Origin: Bacteroidota bacterium
GTDB taxonomy: Bacteria > Bacteroidota > Bacteroidia > Chitinophagales > Saprospiraceae
Reading direction: 5' to 3'
DNA length: 44,307 nt
Assembly (NCBI GenBank): GCA_016234735.1
Contig: JACRAN010000200.1
Coordinates: 1-44,307 of the forward strand
In this document: positions 26,201 through 32,968 of the stretch, piece by piece
How the letters are laid out: every line of letters begins with the position of its first letter
Position numbering within the stretch: position 1 is the first letter of the stretch
Made by a program: the position numbers and the translations under genes
The notes under the pieces: generated by a model
What the model saw: only the letters and a program-made list of their open reading frames with translations
Told to the model about the DNA's origin: nothing
Database searches by the model: none

Positions 26201-26305
26201 CGGAGACGGGGAAGGGTTCGACCCGCTTTCCTGAGCATTCAAAGGAAGCAACAACAGGGCATTGAAAGCACCGCAAAGAATGGACTGAATGCAATTTTTC
26301 GTCAC
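23252..26305 (-). CDS. Hybrid histidine kinase with TPR sensor, receiver and AraC output
   Basis: The start is set at GTG 26305 because a -7 box lies at 26333-26326, inside the longer frame, and paralogous leaders start alike (MTKNC). The 1017-residue protein has a signal peptide (1-25), a periplasmic TPR region (about 30-410) and one membrane helix (about 417-438). HisKA follows with SHELRTPL (phospho-His about 480). HATPase has NNLLSNALKF, DTGRGI and GTGIGLAL (about 590-660). The receiver has VVEDN, phospho-Asp in LILSDIMMP and Lys in LLKPF (about 737-855). An AraC-type HTH ends it (915-1017, GFRQVEHFSRQFKERFG). It should phosphorylate its own receiver and control transcription from the membrane. 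Three palindromic repeats are inserted in frame (about residues 698-734, 769-791 and 878-908), the middle one inside the receiver. Confidence 0.93.
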   Translation of the reverse strand: MTKNCIQSILCGAFNALLLLPLNAQESGSNPSPSPSQARVGALFQKIQQEILPLPLTVLPCPLQSLQNEIRELGNPEIQRWLADVKTMREQGDEKCAFQLLDELEPFAQKNKSGHLQWLFEKSRTLNAFEYQDSALTVARQLQALATKHGQFKGWANLAEAWVVHGKKQFDETLRLAQEALAIARNENDKLLEAKALGVIGRASRDLYMVVPEKNVPFHLQALEIYENLRDTAAMISELTAIGLSYDGTPQVGREFDYTEKAVALLRPNASLKSRMQCVRLLGIYLQNKGDFDRSLPLSMHSIELAKTLGDRGLTQNMYEQLAGVFMQKNNFVKALEMMDSAKTYCNFKAELGYFYQTYAEIAEKLGDRELALEYYRKAFNEQVKGYTNRNSALLTEMETRLRTRETEILLAQQKRQRWLLFGLAGALFLLFAGAFYAFLKQRQGRRQIAEQKNLIEKQADELRRLDEMKSRFFANVSHELRTPLTLVLGPIGSALKRNRLENQDFTFLKTAQTHGKSLLKLVNQILDLSKVQAGKLELQEASVALFPFLRRIVAAFESHAERQGIRFSFQYKAERGLQLQLDAPKLETILNNLLSNALKFTPSGGSVSVVVEDLAHSLRLTVSDTGRGIHPEDLPHVFDRFYQTNQPGAATEGGTGIGLALCRELVELMQGKVWAESEPDRGSSFFVEIPRKEIMGTTVDGGRETVDGEDDVVENQELGTITAPSTVSRHPSSVLVVEDNASLRDYIQTLLSERYNVLTAENGQTALEVLSFESGVTSGATQNSKLITHNLPDLILSDIMMPVMDGFQLLEKLKGDDRWRHIPVVMLTARADAQDKLRALRIGVDDYLLKPFEEEELLLRVENLLKNYRQRSADFRFTSDDLRLGEPEPATEAIVNRSRLQSGSIVNQTKEDIDWLERLEHLVNGKLSDSSLTAETLADALAMSRAQFFRQVKKLTGLTPAQYLDEARFRQARLLLETGEGRSVKAVAYEVGFRQVEHFSRQFKERFGKYPSEYLE
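23581..23680. repeat. In-frame heptameric palindrome between receiver and AraC domain
   Basis: CGATTTACGATTG (23613-23625) and its complement CAATCGTAAATCG (23651-23663) flank a short spacer. Around them 7-nt words (AATCGTA, AATCGTC, ACTCGTA, AATCGGA) repeat, and TCCCGACTGAAGTCGGGA forms a small hairpin at 23594-23611. Confidence 0.8.
23931..24000. repeat. In-frame heptameric palindrome inside the receiver domain
   Basis: The left arm repeats AGTTATG and AGTTTTG and the right arm carries ACTCAAA-type complements; the whole 70 bp keeps a 7-nt period. It adds about 20 residues between the second helix and the third strand, just before the phospho-Asp. The same word recurs at 35528-35597. Confidence 0.85.
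24102..24211. repeat. In-frame heptameric palindrome between HATPase and receiver
   Basis: The left arm (24102-24133) repeats GGATGAC and GGTGGAC. The right arm (24180-24211) repeats CCGTCCA and CCGTCTC. Both keep a strict 7-nt period and are inverse complements except for a few bases. It encodes the Gly/Asp/Thr-rich linker TTVDGGRETVDGE. Confidence 0.85.
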
Positions 26306-26325
26306 AGGTGATAGGTCACTTTCCA

Positions 26326-26333
26326 CAAAGATA
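26326..26333 (-). promoter_or_regulatory. -7 promoter box of the hybrid kinase
   Basis: TATCTTTG on the minus strand matches TAnnTTTG and ends 20 nt before the GTG start. The surrounding context TGCTATCTTTGTGG is conserved upstream of the regulators at 31070 and 35591. Confidence 0.7.
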
Positions 26334-26411
26334 GCATTGGATTTTGCTATCCGACTGCTAAATTCGGGGGTGCGGAAGCGCCCGCTCCTGCCGCTGCTCA
26401 TCCCCTGCTTG

Positions 26412-26564
26412 CCTCTTTGGGGCCTGGATTGTCAACAGGTACACCCCGCCCGGCAGTCCGCTCAGGTCAATCTCCTTGCGGAAAGCGCCGCCTTCCAGCG
26501 ACAGCGCCTGTGTTTTCACCTCTCTCCCGCTTTTGGCTTTACCACTTAGAGGACATGCGTGCAA
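26412..26564 (-). pseudogene. T9SS sorting-domain remnant
   Basis: On the minus strand a short frame contains GREVKTQALSLEGG and KEIDLSGLPGGVYLLTIQAP, which is the end of a T9SS type A sorting domain. There is no cargo, signal peptide or upstream half-domain, so it is a fragment. It lies between the last lipoprotein gene and the promoter of the hybrid kinase, like the remnant before the regulator at 31070. Confidence 0.65.
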
Positions 26565-26606
26565 AGGGTTTGGTGAGAAGTTAGGAGGTAACTTGCCCAG
26601 CAGGTT

Positions 26607-27374
26607 TTACTCCGACCCGCAAGCGATTTTCGCCAGCACCCACTTCCCGTTTTCCTGCACCAACTCGAAGTCGTGCTCTTGCGGGCTGCCGCCCTCCGTC
26701 CCCCTCATCGTGGCGGACACCCGTTCTCCCGCCAAGTCAATAAACACAGGCGATTTCGTCCAAAAATCAAGCTCCCAATCTTGTGCGCAGAAGTAGGGGT
26801 CGTGGTCGAGGCAGGACGGCGGCTCATCTTTCGGTTCGTTTTGCCATAGTTTTTCGCAATTTTTATAAAAGGCTTTTCGTCCCTCGATAAATGCATTGCC
26901 CACAAAACCGCTGGCTTTGATACGTCCAAGATAAGCCTCCAATTTCACCAAGTCCAGTTTCAGGTGCTGGCCTTTGTCGTCGAGGAAGTTAAATTCCGCT
27001 TCTTCGGTCTGGCTGAAGGTACCGTACCAGGTGTAAAATCCGTGGATGACCGCTTCGCTTTCTTTTCTGGCGGCAGCGGTGGCAATGGATTCGGCGATGA
27101 TGGTGCGAATTTCCCCACGCGTGCCCATCAGGATTTCTTCGCCGAAATGGACGGGGATGGAGTCGGGCAGGTTTTCCATTTTGGTCAGGGTGTCGTACAA
27201 GGAAGCCTGGAAGTCTTCAAAGTCTTGCACCTGCCTGCCAAAAAGGGTGATGCCGCCCTGGTTGTCCACGACGACCCAGGCGTTGGCAGTTTCGGTCGTT
27301 TTGCCAGCGTTGTTGCAGGCGTTCCATGCTAGAATGCCCATCAGGATGGCTGAAAAAAGGATTGAATTTTTCAT
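26607..27374 (-). CDS. Lipoprotein with ExbD-like N-terminal module
   Basis: The 255-residue product has a lipoprotein signal (MKNSILFSAILMGILAWNAC, lipid Cys about residue 20). Residues about 32-105 form the module shared with the next two genes: VVDNQGGITLFGRQVQDFED, NLPDSIPVHF and MGTRGEIRTIIAESI. Its strand-helix rhythm resembles the periplasmic part of ExbD/TolR; that is inference. The C-terminal half (about 110-255) is different from the neighbours and contains four Cys (NCEKLW, SCLDHDPYFC) and an end like nuclear-transport-factor folds (FELVQENGKWVLAKI). Function unknown. It is the last of four lipoprotein genes after the collar gene at 29954. Confidence 0.85.
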   Translation of the reverse strand: MKNSILFSAILMGILAWNACNNAGKTTETANAWVVVDNQGGITLFGRQVQDFEDFQASLYDTLTKMENLPDSIPVHFGEEILMGTRGEIRTIIAESIATAAARKESEAVIHGFYTWYGTFSQTEEAEFNFLDDKGQHLKLDLVKLEAYLGRIKASGFVGNAFIEGRKAFYKNCEKLWQNEPKDEPPSCLDHDPYFCAQDWELDFWTKSPVFIDLAGERVSATMRGTEGGSPQEHDFELVQENGKWVLAKIACGSE

Positions 27375-27429
27375 GGATTGTGGTTGATTTGAAATTTATT
27401 GATTCATGTTGGTTTTGAGGGAGTTCTCA

Positions 27430-27460
27430 GGTTTGACAACTTTTCAAAAGTTGTCAAACC
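27430..27460. repeat. Perfect hairpin, TTTGACAACTTTT family
   Basis: Two 15-bp arms (GGTTTGACAACTTTT and its complement) with a single central base lie between two lipoprotein genes. The same core is at 29858-29889. Confidence 0.85.
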
Positions 27461-27476
27461 TCTCAAATCCCTACTT

Positions 27477-28490
27477 TCAAAGATTGATTTTGGAAAGCGG
27501 TCCCAGTTCCTCGAAAGGAATTAGAACCTCCGTTTCGCCCATGGCGTAGGGCATGATTTCGTAAGGAATGTAGAAGAGGAAAAGCCCCTCTTCCGTCAGG
27601 CCGTAGTTGGCCGGGAGGACGAACGGGAAGATTTCGTCAAAATTGAAGCCTTCCTTGAAAACATCGGCCTTCACTTCCCGGACTTTCTTTTCCGCCAACG
27701 CCTGAACCTCAGCTTTATCGGTCACGAGGTCGTCCCAAGTGAGCAGTTTGCCCGTTTTGACGTCGAAGGTGTTCAGCGCCTCCGTGGGGCTGTCGTGCGC
27801 CCCGCCCATGTAGGTGTTGCCGTTGATGGCGAGGGTGAGGTACTTGCCGTTGTTGAACACGACTTCACTGCCAGTCCTTGCTTCGAAGGCACCGGCCATG
27901 ACTGAACCTTCTGCCTCTGTCTTAAAGTCATCATGGTTTTTGAAAAAAGCCTTGGCAGCCTCGTCGAGGGAGGTGGACTTGGTATCGGCCTCCGCATTTT
28001 CCAAAATTGCGAACAGGTAACTGTTCACCCAGGCGCTCACGTTTTCCACCAGCGCCTTTTCCCCTTTAGTGACAGCGGGGTAGAGCAGGTCAATCACGGC
28101 ACAGTCCATGCGGGTCTCGTCGTCCTCGGCCTTGTTGCAGTCTTTGCCCTGCTGCTTGCGGAACACCTGCTGCTCGACCGTGGGCGCCAGCTTGACCAGC
28201 TTGGCAGCTTCGATAGCCTCGGCAGCGATGGTTTCCACCTCCTGTCTGGTGCCCATGCCTACTTCGCCCTCGAAGCTGATGTCCATCTTTTCGGGAATGG
28301 TTGCCATGTTTGCAAGCGAGTCCATCAGCACGGTTTTCAGCGTTTCAAAGTCCGGCACGGGCTGGCCAAAAGCGGTGATTTCGCCTTTTTGGTTGACGGT
28401 GACCATGGCATTGTCCTTGTTGTTTTGGCAAGCGGCCCAGCAGAGGAGGCTTGCCAAAACAAGGGTTTTGATGATAGTCTGGATCTTCAT
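27477..28490 (-). CDS. Lipoprotein: ExbD-like module + DUF3298/RsiV-like domain
   Basis: The 337-residue product starts MKIQTIIKTLVLASLLCWAAC, a lipoprotein signal. The shared module follows (about 29-95; VTVNQKGEITAFGQPVPDFE, ISFEGEVGMGTRQEVETI). The rest resembles the DUF4163/DUF3298 pair of RsiV-type proteins: LTLAINGNTYMGGAHDSPTEALNTFDVKTGKLLTWDDL and a C-terminal EEGLFLFYIPYEIMPYAMG. In RsiV this fold binds lysozyme; most DUF3298 proteins have no known ligand. It sits in the periplasm or outer membrane. It is flanked by hairpins at 27430 and 28512. Confidence 0.87.
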   Translation of the reverse strand: MKIQTIIKTLVLASLLCWAACQNNKDNAMVTVNQKGEITAFGQPVPDFETLKTVLMDSLANMATIPEKMDISFEGEVGMGTRQEVETIAAEAIEAAKLVKLAPTVEQQVFRKQQGKDCNKAEDDETRMDCAVIDLLYPAVTKGEKALVENVSAWVNSYLFAILENAEADTKSTSLDEAAKAFFKNHDDFKTEAEGSVMAGAFEARTGSEVVFNNGKYLTLAINGNTYMGGAHDSPTEALNTFDVKTGKLLTWDDLVTDKAEVQALAEKKVREVKADVFKEGFNFDEIFPFVLPANYGLTEEGLFLFYIPYEIMPYAMGETEVLIPFEELGPLSKINL

Positions 28491-28511
28491 TTTGAATGAA
28501 TTGAAATAGGT

Positions 28512-28560
28512 TAACTCAAGTTGTGACCCGTTCCTACGGAACGGGTCACAACTTGAGTTA
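28512..28560. repeat. Perfect 23-bp hairpin between lipoprotein genes
   Basis: Arms beginning TAACTCAAGTTGTGACCC pair over 23 bp with a 3-nt loop. No T run follows, so it is more like a dispersed palindromic element than a terminator. Confidence 0.85.
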
Positions 28561-28594
28561 GGTTAATTTGATAACAACATTGAAATACAGTGGC

Positions 28595-29293
28595 TCACTC
28601 GCAATCGTCGGCGGCCATCCCTTCGGGAAAAGCCGTCTTCGCAACGCCGTACTCCTTCCACCAACACATGTACGGCACGTCGGTCGCCCCAACGGAACTG
28701 GCCAGCACCTTCCATGCGCCGCCCTCGTTTTTTAGCAAGCCGAACACGTCGTCGGAGAAGACCCCGCCCTCGTACTCCCTGGCGAAGGGCGTTTTGGAAA
28801 AATCAAAAGGCGAGCCGTCGGGGTTCGTCAACTTTGCCCAAAGGAAAGCGACGCCGCCTTCGGCGTGGTACATTTCCACTTGCAGTCCGACGGGGTTTTT
28901 CAGTTCCCGCTCCACTGCCGGGCGCAGCGCATCTGTCACGGGCTTGTAACGGGCGCCCCTTGCCGCTTGCAGGGCTTCCGTGATGATGGTTTCAACCTCC
29001 TGGCGGGGGCCCATGCCCACTTCGCCCTCGAATTTTGGAACAATGCTGTCGGGCAGCGGCTCCTGCTTCGCCAACGAGGTGGACAGCCCGGCGGCCAAGT
29101 CTTCAAAACTTGCCAGTTTCGAGCCGTTCAGCGTGATTTCACCCTGCTGGTTGACCACAATCACGTCGCCTGTGGCGGGTGCGGCGGGCATGGTTTCAGT
29201 GGAAGCGGGGGCATTGGCAGGCTGGTTCCGGCAGGCCACGAGTGCCATGATGCCCACGAGCAGCAAGCACTTGTTCAGGAACAGGATTTTCAT
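28595..29293 (-). CDS. Lipoprotein with ExbD-like N-terminal module
   Basis: The 232-residue product has a lipoprotein signal (MKILFLNKCLLLVGIMALVAC). A Pro/Ala/Thr linker follows, then the shared module (about 45-115; VVNQQGEITLNGSKLASFED, FEGEVGMGPRQEVETIITEAL). The C-terminal domain (about 120-232) differs from both neighbours: QVEMYHAEGGVAFLWAKLTN, a nuclear-transport-factor-like strand pattern ending WKVLASSVGATDVPYMCWW. Together with 26607 and 27477 it forms a tandem family with a constant N-terminal module and different C-terminal domains. Role unknown. Confidence 0.85.
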   Translation of the reverse strand: MKILFLNKCLLLVGIMALVACRNQPANAPASTETMPAAPATGDVIVVNQQGEITLNGSKLASFEDLAAGLSTSLAKQEPLPDSIVPKFEGEVGMGPRQEVETIITEALQAARGARYKPVTDALRPAVERELKNPVGLQVEMYHAEGGVAFLWAKLTNPDGSPFDFSKTPFAREYEGGVFSDDVFGLLKNEGGAWKVLASSVGATDVPYMCWWKEYGVAKTAFPEGMAADDCE

Positions 29294-29349
29294 TTTCTCA
29301 AATTTTGAGGATTGAAATTTGGCTAATTAAACGTTATCGAACTGTCTGG

Positions 29350-29832
29350 TTAGCACCCACATTCTCCATAAATGTTCTTGGATATGGTTTGCCCGCTATT
29401 TGCTTTAATGGTCATGGTTCCTTTTTGCTGCCAGGTCTCGTCAATTTGTCCAACTTTGGTCATGTCAATGGTAACCTCATATTGGTCATTGGCGAAAGTC
29501 TTGACCGTGCGTTCACCCATTGAAGTGTCTGATTTCATTTCAAATTTTGTCATCGCTCCATGAAGGCTGACGAAAGCAGTCTTCTCATAATTATCGGCAT
29601 AAATGTACTTCCCGCTTTTGAATTCAGCTTCGTCATTGGAAAAATAACAGGCGCAGCCGTCAATTTCCGGTGGGAAAGTTGAAAAAGTGTCAATGGTCAA
29701 TGCCGGGTCGTCCGTTTTTAAACGGTCAGCCTGCGTTGTGTTTTCGCTTGAATTGCCTGGTCCGCAAGCAAATAAAAAAGTCAGCGCAATGGCTGTAAAA
29801 AATGTCGGCAGAAGCCTGTTGTTATTTTGCAT
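29350..29832 (-). CDS. Lipoprotein of unknown function
   Basis: The ATG at 29832 gives 160 residues with a lipoprotein signal (MQNNNRLLPTFFTAIALTFLFAC). The mature part contains GCACYFSNDEAEF, KYIYADNYEKTAFVSLHGAM and a C-terminal GECGC. The wording recalls a conserved exported Bacteroidota family without known function. Codons upstream of the chosen start come from the hairpin at 29858. The gene is more A+T-rich than most of its neighbours. It lies between the third collar gene and the ExbD-like lipoproteins. Confidence 0.82.
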   Translation of the reverse strand: MQNNNRLLPTFFTAIALTFLFACGPGNSSENTTQADRLKTDDPALTIDTFSTFPPEIDGCACYFSNDEAEFKSGKYIYADNYEKTAFVSLHGAMTKFEMKSDTSMGERTVKTFANDQYEVTIDMTKVGQIDETWQQKGTMTIKANSGQTISKNIYGECGC

Positions 29833-29857
29833 TGTCAGCTTGTTTAAGTTGATGATT

Positions 29858-29889
29858 AAATTTGACAACTTTGAAAAGTTGTCAAATTT
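29858..29889. repeat. Perfect hairpin, TTTGACAACTTT family, second copy
   Basis: 15-bp arms (AAATTTGACAACTTT and complement) flank a 2-nt loop. The core is shared with 27430-27460. It lies between the collar gene and the lipoprotein gene. Confidence 0.85.
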
Positions 29890-29953
29890 TAAACCTGTGG
29901 GAAAGACAAGGGGTTGCCTAAACAAACCGCAAGGCAACCCCATTTTCTTTTGA

Positions 29954-30538
29954 TTATTGCCTCGACGGCCAAATCCCCTCTGTGCAGATGATGTAGTTCA
30001 CGCCCAGATAGGGCTGCAGAATTTCAATAGGTTGTCCACCTCCATTAGAGCGAATAGCAGAGAGACTCATGTTTGTATTAGGACTTCCCAACGACTTATA
30101 AATCATTGTCCCGTTATCGGGCATTGCCAGCACGGCATTGGTTGGGTCGTCGGTATCGGCCATTTGATTCGTTGCCAGCAGTTGCGGGGCGGCTGGTGAC
30201 ATTTGGGACGCAAGCAGGGTGACATATTCTTTTCCGCCCGTTTCCCCTAATTCATAGGTAGAAAGCCCCGGACCTGTACCTGTATGCACCGGCACCCGTC
30301 CCCGCAAATCTGGCAAGGCAAACGTGGTTGTTCCGTTGCCGCCGTAAGTGGTGCCCAAAATGGAAAACAATGCCGTGTTTTGGCTGATTGAAAGAAGCTG
30401 CCCGTTGCAAAGTTGCCAGCCGACTGGTGCATAATTGCCAGCAAACAGGCGGATTTCGCCGAGGTAGGCATCTTGTGCCTGGCTGGTTTGGCTCATGCCT
30501 GCCAAAATAATCAGGAAAGCAAAAATTGATTTTTTCAT
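29954..30538 (-). CDS. Exported tail-collar domain protein
   Basis: The 194-residue product is closely related to that at 16725. It has a signal peptide (MKKSIFAFLIILAGMSQTSQAQ), then IRLFAGNYAPVGWQLC, ILGTTYGGNGTTTFALPDLRGR, DDPTNAVLAMPDNG and the end YLGVNYIICTEGIWPSRQ. The collar domain is fibre-like. Here it would act in the periplasm or outside. It leads the four lipoprotein genes downstream. A small dyad (TTGCCGC/GCGGCAA, 30554-30570) lies in its leader. Confidence 0.9.
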   Translation of the reverse strand: MKKSIFAFLIILAGMSQTSQAQDAYLGEIRLFAGNYAPVGWQLCNGQLLSISQNTALFSILGTTYGGNGTTTFALPDLRGRVPVHTGTGPGLSTYELGETGGKEYVTLLASQMSPAAPQLLATNQMADTDDPTNAVLAMPDNGTMIYKSLGSPNTNMSLSAIRSNGGGQPIEILQPYLGVNYIICTEGIWPSRQ

Positions 30539-30671
30539 CGTTAGTGAATTTGTTTGCCGCAGTGCGGCAATGGTTAAAATTAAAAATCCCGTTCATCTGC
30601 GCCAGTCCGATAATCCCGACTGCCCCATGCGATTAGGATAGATTACAATTCAATTACTCGAAGTCCACTGC

Positions 30672-30836
30672 CTACCGTATCCGTTCCAGCCGCTTGTCCA
30701 ACTCCATGTTCCGGTACTCGAAATAGCGATGGATGCCATACAGCAATCCGCCAATCAGCAGCGCCCAGAACAACCAATAGTGGATAGTTGGGTAGTTGGA
30801 TTTTATTTTTGAAAAAGTGAGTTTCAGCACGGTCAT
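30672..30836 (-). CDS. Small single-pass membrane protein
   Basis: From the ATG at 30836 the product has 54 residues: a short basic N-terminus (MTVLKLTFSKIKSN), one membrane helix (HYWLFWALLIGGLLYGIH) and a charged tail (RYFEYRNMELDKRLERIR). It is clearly paralogous to the small protein at 35278, which has the same tail. Both lie a short way downstream of a TPR/HTH regulator on the same strand, which argues that both are real genes and suggests a role with the regulator. Function unknown. Confidence 0.75.
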   Translation of the reverse strand: MTVLKLTFSKIKSNYPTIHYWLFWALLIGGLLYGIHRYFEYRNMELDKRLERIR

Positions 30837-30959
30837 CGCCTTTCGATTTCGACCCCACAAAGAAGGGGGAAGCCCAGGCAGGAAAGCAAAAAAAGGCGGT
30901 GACAAAAAGGTGACAACCTCGTGATGGTGAGTTATTTACTTGAAAATCAATGTTTTATA

Positions 30960-31051
30960 AACCTCGAACGTCGGGGAGGTTTTGAACCTCCCCGACGTTG
31001 TTGGCAACCTCGAACGTCGGGGAGGTTTTGAACCTCCCCGACGTTGTTGGC
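30960..31051. repeat. Tandem pair of 46-bp hairpin elements, AACGTCGG family
   Basis: Two identical 46-bp units (starts 30960 and 31006) each contain AACGTCGGGGAGGTT and its complement, forming a 15-bp stem with a 3-nt loop. The outer stem matches 16662-16694; the inner stem differs on both sides. They lie just after the stop of the regulator at 31070. Confidence 0.9.
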
Positions 31052-31069
31052 TGACTTCCGACATATTGG

Positions 31070-32833
31070 CTATTCCATTTTCCGCCGCAGCCGCAGCTTG
31101 GTTTGGTTGATGGTATTCCGGTTGACGCCCAACATGTTCGCCATTTCTTGTGCGCCGAGGTCGAGTTTTTCGAGCACCAGTAGGCGGGTCTCGGCGGGGG
31201 TCAGGTCGGGGAACTGCGCCCGCTGCCGGGCGATGAAACCGGGGTGGACTTTCTCGAACACTGCCCTGAATTTCACCCAATCGTCCTCGGTGAGGATGGT
31301 GGCGTTGGTGAGTTGTTCCAGGTATTCGCTGTGCTTACCTTGGTCGGCGAGTTTTTCGTTTTCGAGGCGGAGGTTTTCCACCAGTTCCGATTTTTCACGA
31401 AAGCCCTGGGTCAGCGATTCCAGGTCGTTTTTGGCGACTGCCAATTCTGCTTCTTTTTGGCGGCGTTTGATTTGCAATCGGCGGTAGCTGCCGTAGGCTA
31501 GCAGCAGCACCAACAGCAGGATGACCAGCGTCGCATTGCGGAGCAGCAACTGCAACTGCTTTTCGTTTTCCACCACCTGCAACCTTTCCGCATATTTTTC
31601 CGCCTCGTAGCGCTGCTGTGCCTGGGCGAGTTTGTGTGCATCGTTCCGTCGGTCGAGGCTGTCTTGTAGGGTTTGGGCGAGGCGGGTGTAATGTAGTGCG
31701 GCACCTGCTTCGCCCCGCATTTCATGGTATTTTGAAAAATGCTGGTATAGTTGGAGGGGTTTGAAGTAGTCGAGTTGGCCTTGTGGCTCAAGGCTTTTCT
31801 GGATGCCCGAAGCACGTCGCAACAGGGTATCTGCTTCGTCCAACTTGCCCAATTTTAGTTTAATGGGGATGAGCACCATCAATGCACTGAACTCATTCTG
31901 AAAAGAGACGATGGGACTCAATGAGTTCTGACTTTTGCTGAGTTCGTAGCCCTTTTTGGCATACGCCTCGCCCTCCGCAATCTTCCCCTGTTCGATAAGC
32001 AACGCAGCGATGTCAATAGCCGCAAAGTTCTGCCAGAAGCGGCTCCACAACTGCCCTTCCTGGTCTCCCGCTTGCAAGCTTTGATGGTACTGGAGTATTT
32101 TCTGTGCGTACGCAATGGATTTGTCGTAGTCCTTCTGCTGCTTCCAATAAGTCTGCAAATAACTCAACACCTGGGTGTAATAAAACCCGCCCTCATCGGT
32201 CGGTTCGATGTAACGCTCCGCTACCGTGAGGTACTTGAACGCCTTGTCCGTGTCTCCCAAGTCCCATAAAAATTGGCTGAGGCTGAACAGGATGCTGACC
32301 ACGTCATAATCCTTGAATTTTTCAAAGCCAATGGCCTCCATCCGTTCGAAGGTTTTCTGAACCTCCACGTACTGCTGCTCATTGGTCAGTTTCTTGGCTG
32401 CACTGAGGTCATTCACTAAAAAATGGTGTGCCACCACTTCTTCTACTTCGTAGCCGCTTTGCTTTGCCTCCGCCTCTATTTCCGTAAAAATCACCGTGCC
32501 GTTTTTCCCTTCGGGGATTTTGAACCCTTGAGTCCCAGAGACCTTGCACACGTAGTATTTCAAAGCAAGCACGCTGTGCCGGTCGTTTTCCGCTACGGCA
32601 ATGGCGAGCATCCGGTCGAGCAGGATAGTCAGGTCGGCCCCACTGCCTACTTTCCAAAATGGCAAATCATGGACGAAACGGTAGCGCTCCGGTGGGGCCA
32701 TTGAGCGGAAAGTGTGTTCGTCCCAGCCGGACGGTTGGGAAGGTTTCGCACCGCCTTCCTGGGCATTCAAAGGAAGCAACAGCAGGGCATTGAAAGCACT
32801 GCAAAGAAGGGACAGAAAGAAGTTTTTCGTCAC
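31070..32833 (-). CDS. TPR - transmembrane - coiled-coil - HTH regulator
   Basis: Start GTG 32833 (MTKNFFLSLLCSAFNALLLLPLNAQ) gives a signal peptide. An upstream GTG closer to the -7 box is out of frame. The 587-residue protein has a long TPR-like periplasmic region (about 40-420), a membrane helix (about 430-450, LVILLLVLLLAYG) and a coiled coil (about 455-500). The C-terminal block is ATILTEDDWVKFRAVFEKVH, with HTH LGAQEMANMLGVNRNTINQ (about 555-575). It is closely related to 35591 along the whole length and to 6923 in the C-terminal part. It is probably a membrane-bound transcription regulator. The small membrane gene at 30672 follows, and the collar/lipoprotein genes beyond are plausible targets. 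Confidence 0.88.
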   Translation of the reverse strand: MTKNFFLSLLCSAFNALLLLPLNAQEGGAKPSQPSGWDEHTFRSMAPPERYRFVHDLPFWKVGSGADLTILLDRMLAIAVAENDRHSVLALKYYVCKVSGTQGFKIPEGKNGTVIFTEIEAEAKQSGYEVEEVVAHHFLVNDLSAAKKLTNEQQYVEVQKTFERMEAIGFEKFKDYDVVSILFSLSQFLWDLGDTDKAFKYLTVAERYIEPTDEGGFYYTQVLSYLQTYWKQQKDYDKSIAYAQKILQYHQSLQAGDQEGQLWSRFWQNFAAIDIAALLIEQGKIAEGEAYAKKGYELSKSQNSLSPIVSFQNEFSALMVLIPIKLKLGKLDEADTLLRRASGIQKSLEPQGQLDYFKPLQLYQHFSKYHEMRGEAGAALHYTRLAQTLQDSLDRRNDAHKLAQAQQRYEAEKYAERLQVVENEKQLQLLLRNATLVILLLVLLLAYGSYRRLQIKRRQKEAELAVAKNDLESLTQGFREKSELVENLRLENEKLADQGKHSEYLEQLTNATILTEDDWVKFRAVFEKVHPGFIARQRAQFPDLTPAETRLLVLEKLDLGAQEMANMLGVNRNTINQTKLRLRRKME

Positions 32834-32852
32834 GGGTGAAAGGCACTTGCCA

Positions 32853-32860
32853 CAAAGATA
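32853..32860 (-). promoter_or_regulatory. -7 promoter box of the regulator at 31070
   Basis: TATCTTTG on the minus strand ends 19 nt before the GTG start. It lies in the same conserved context (GCTATCTTTGTGG) as the boxes at 26326 and 37378. Confidence 0.7.
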
Positions 32861-32968
32861 GCAGGGATTTTTACTCTCAGGCTGCTAAATTCGGGGGTGC
32901 GGTAAGTACCCGCTCTGGTCACTCCTCCATCGAATTGCTGGATGTTTTGCCAGTGAACCACTCCCAGT

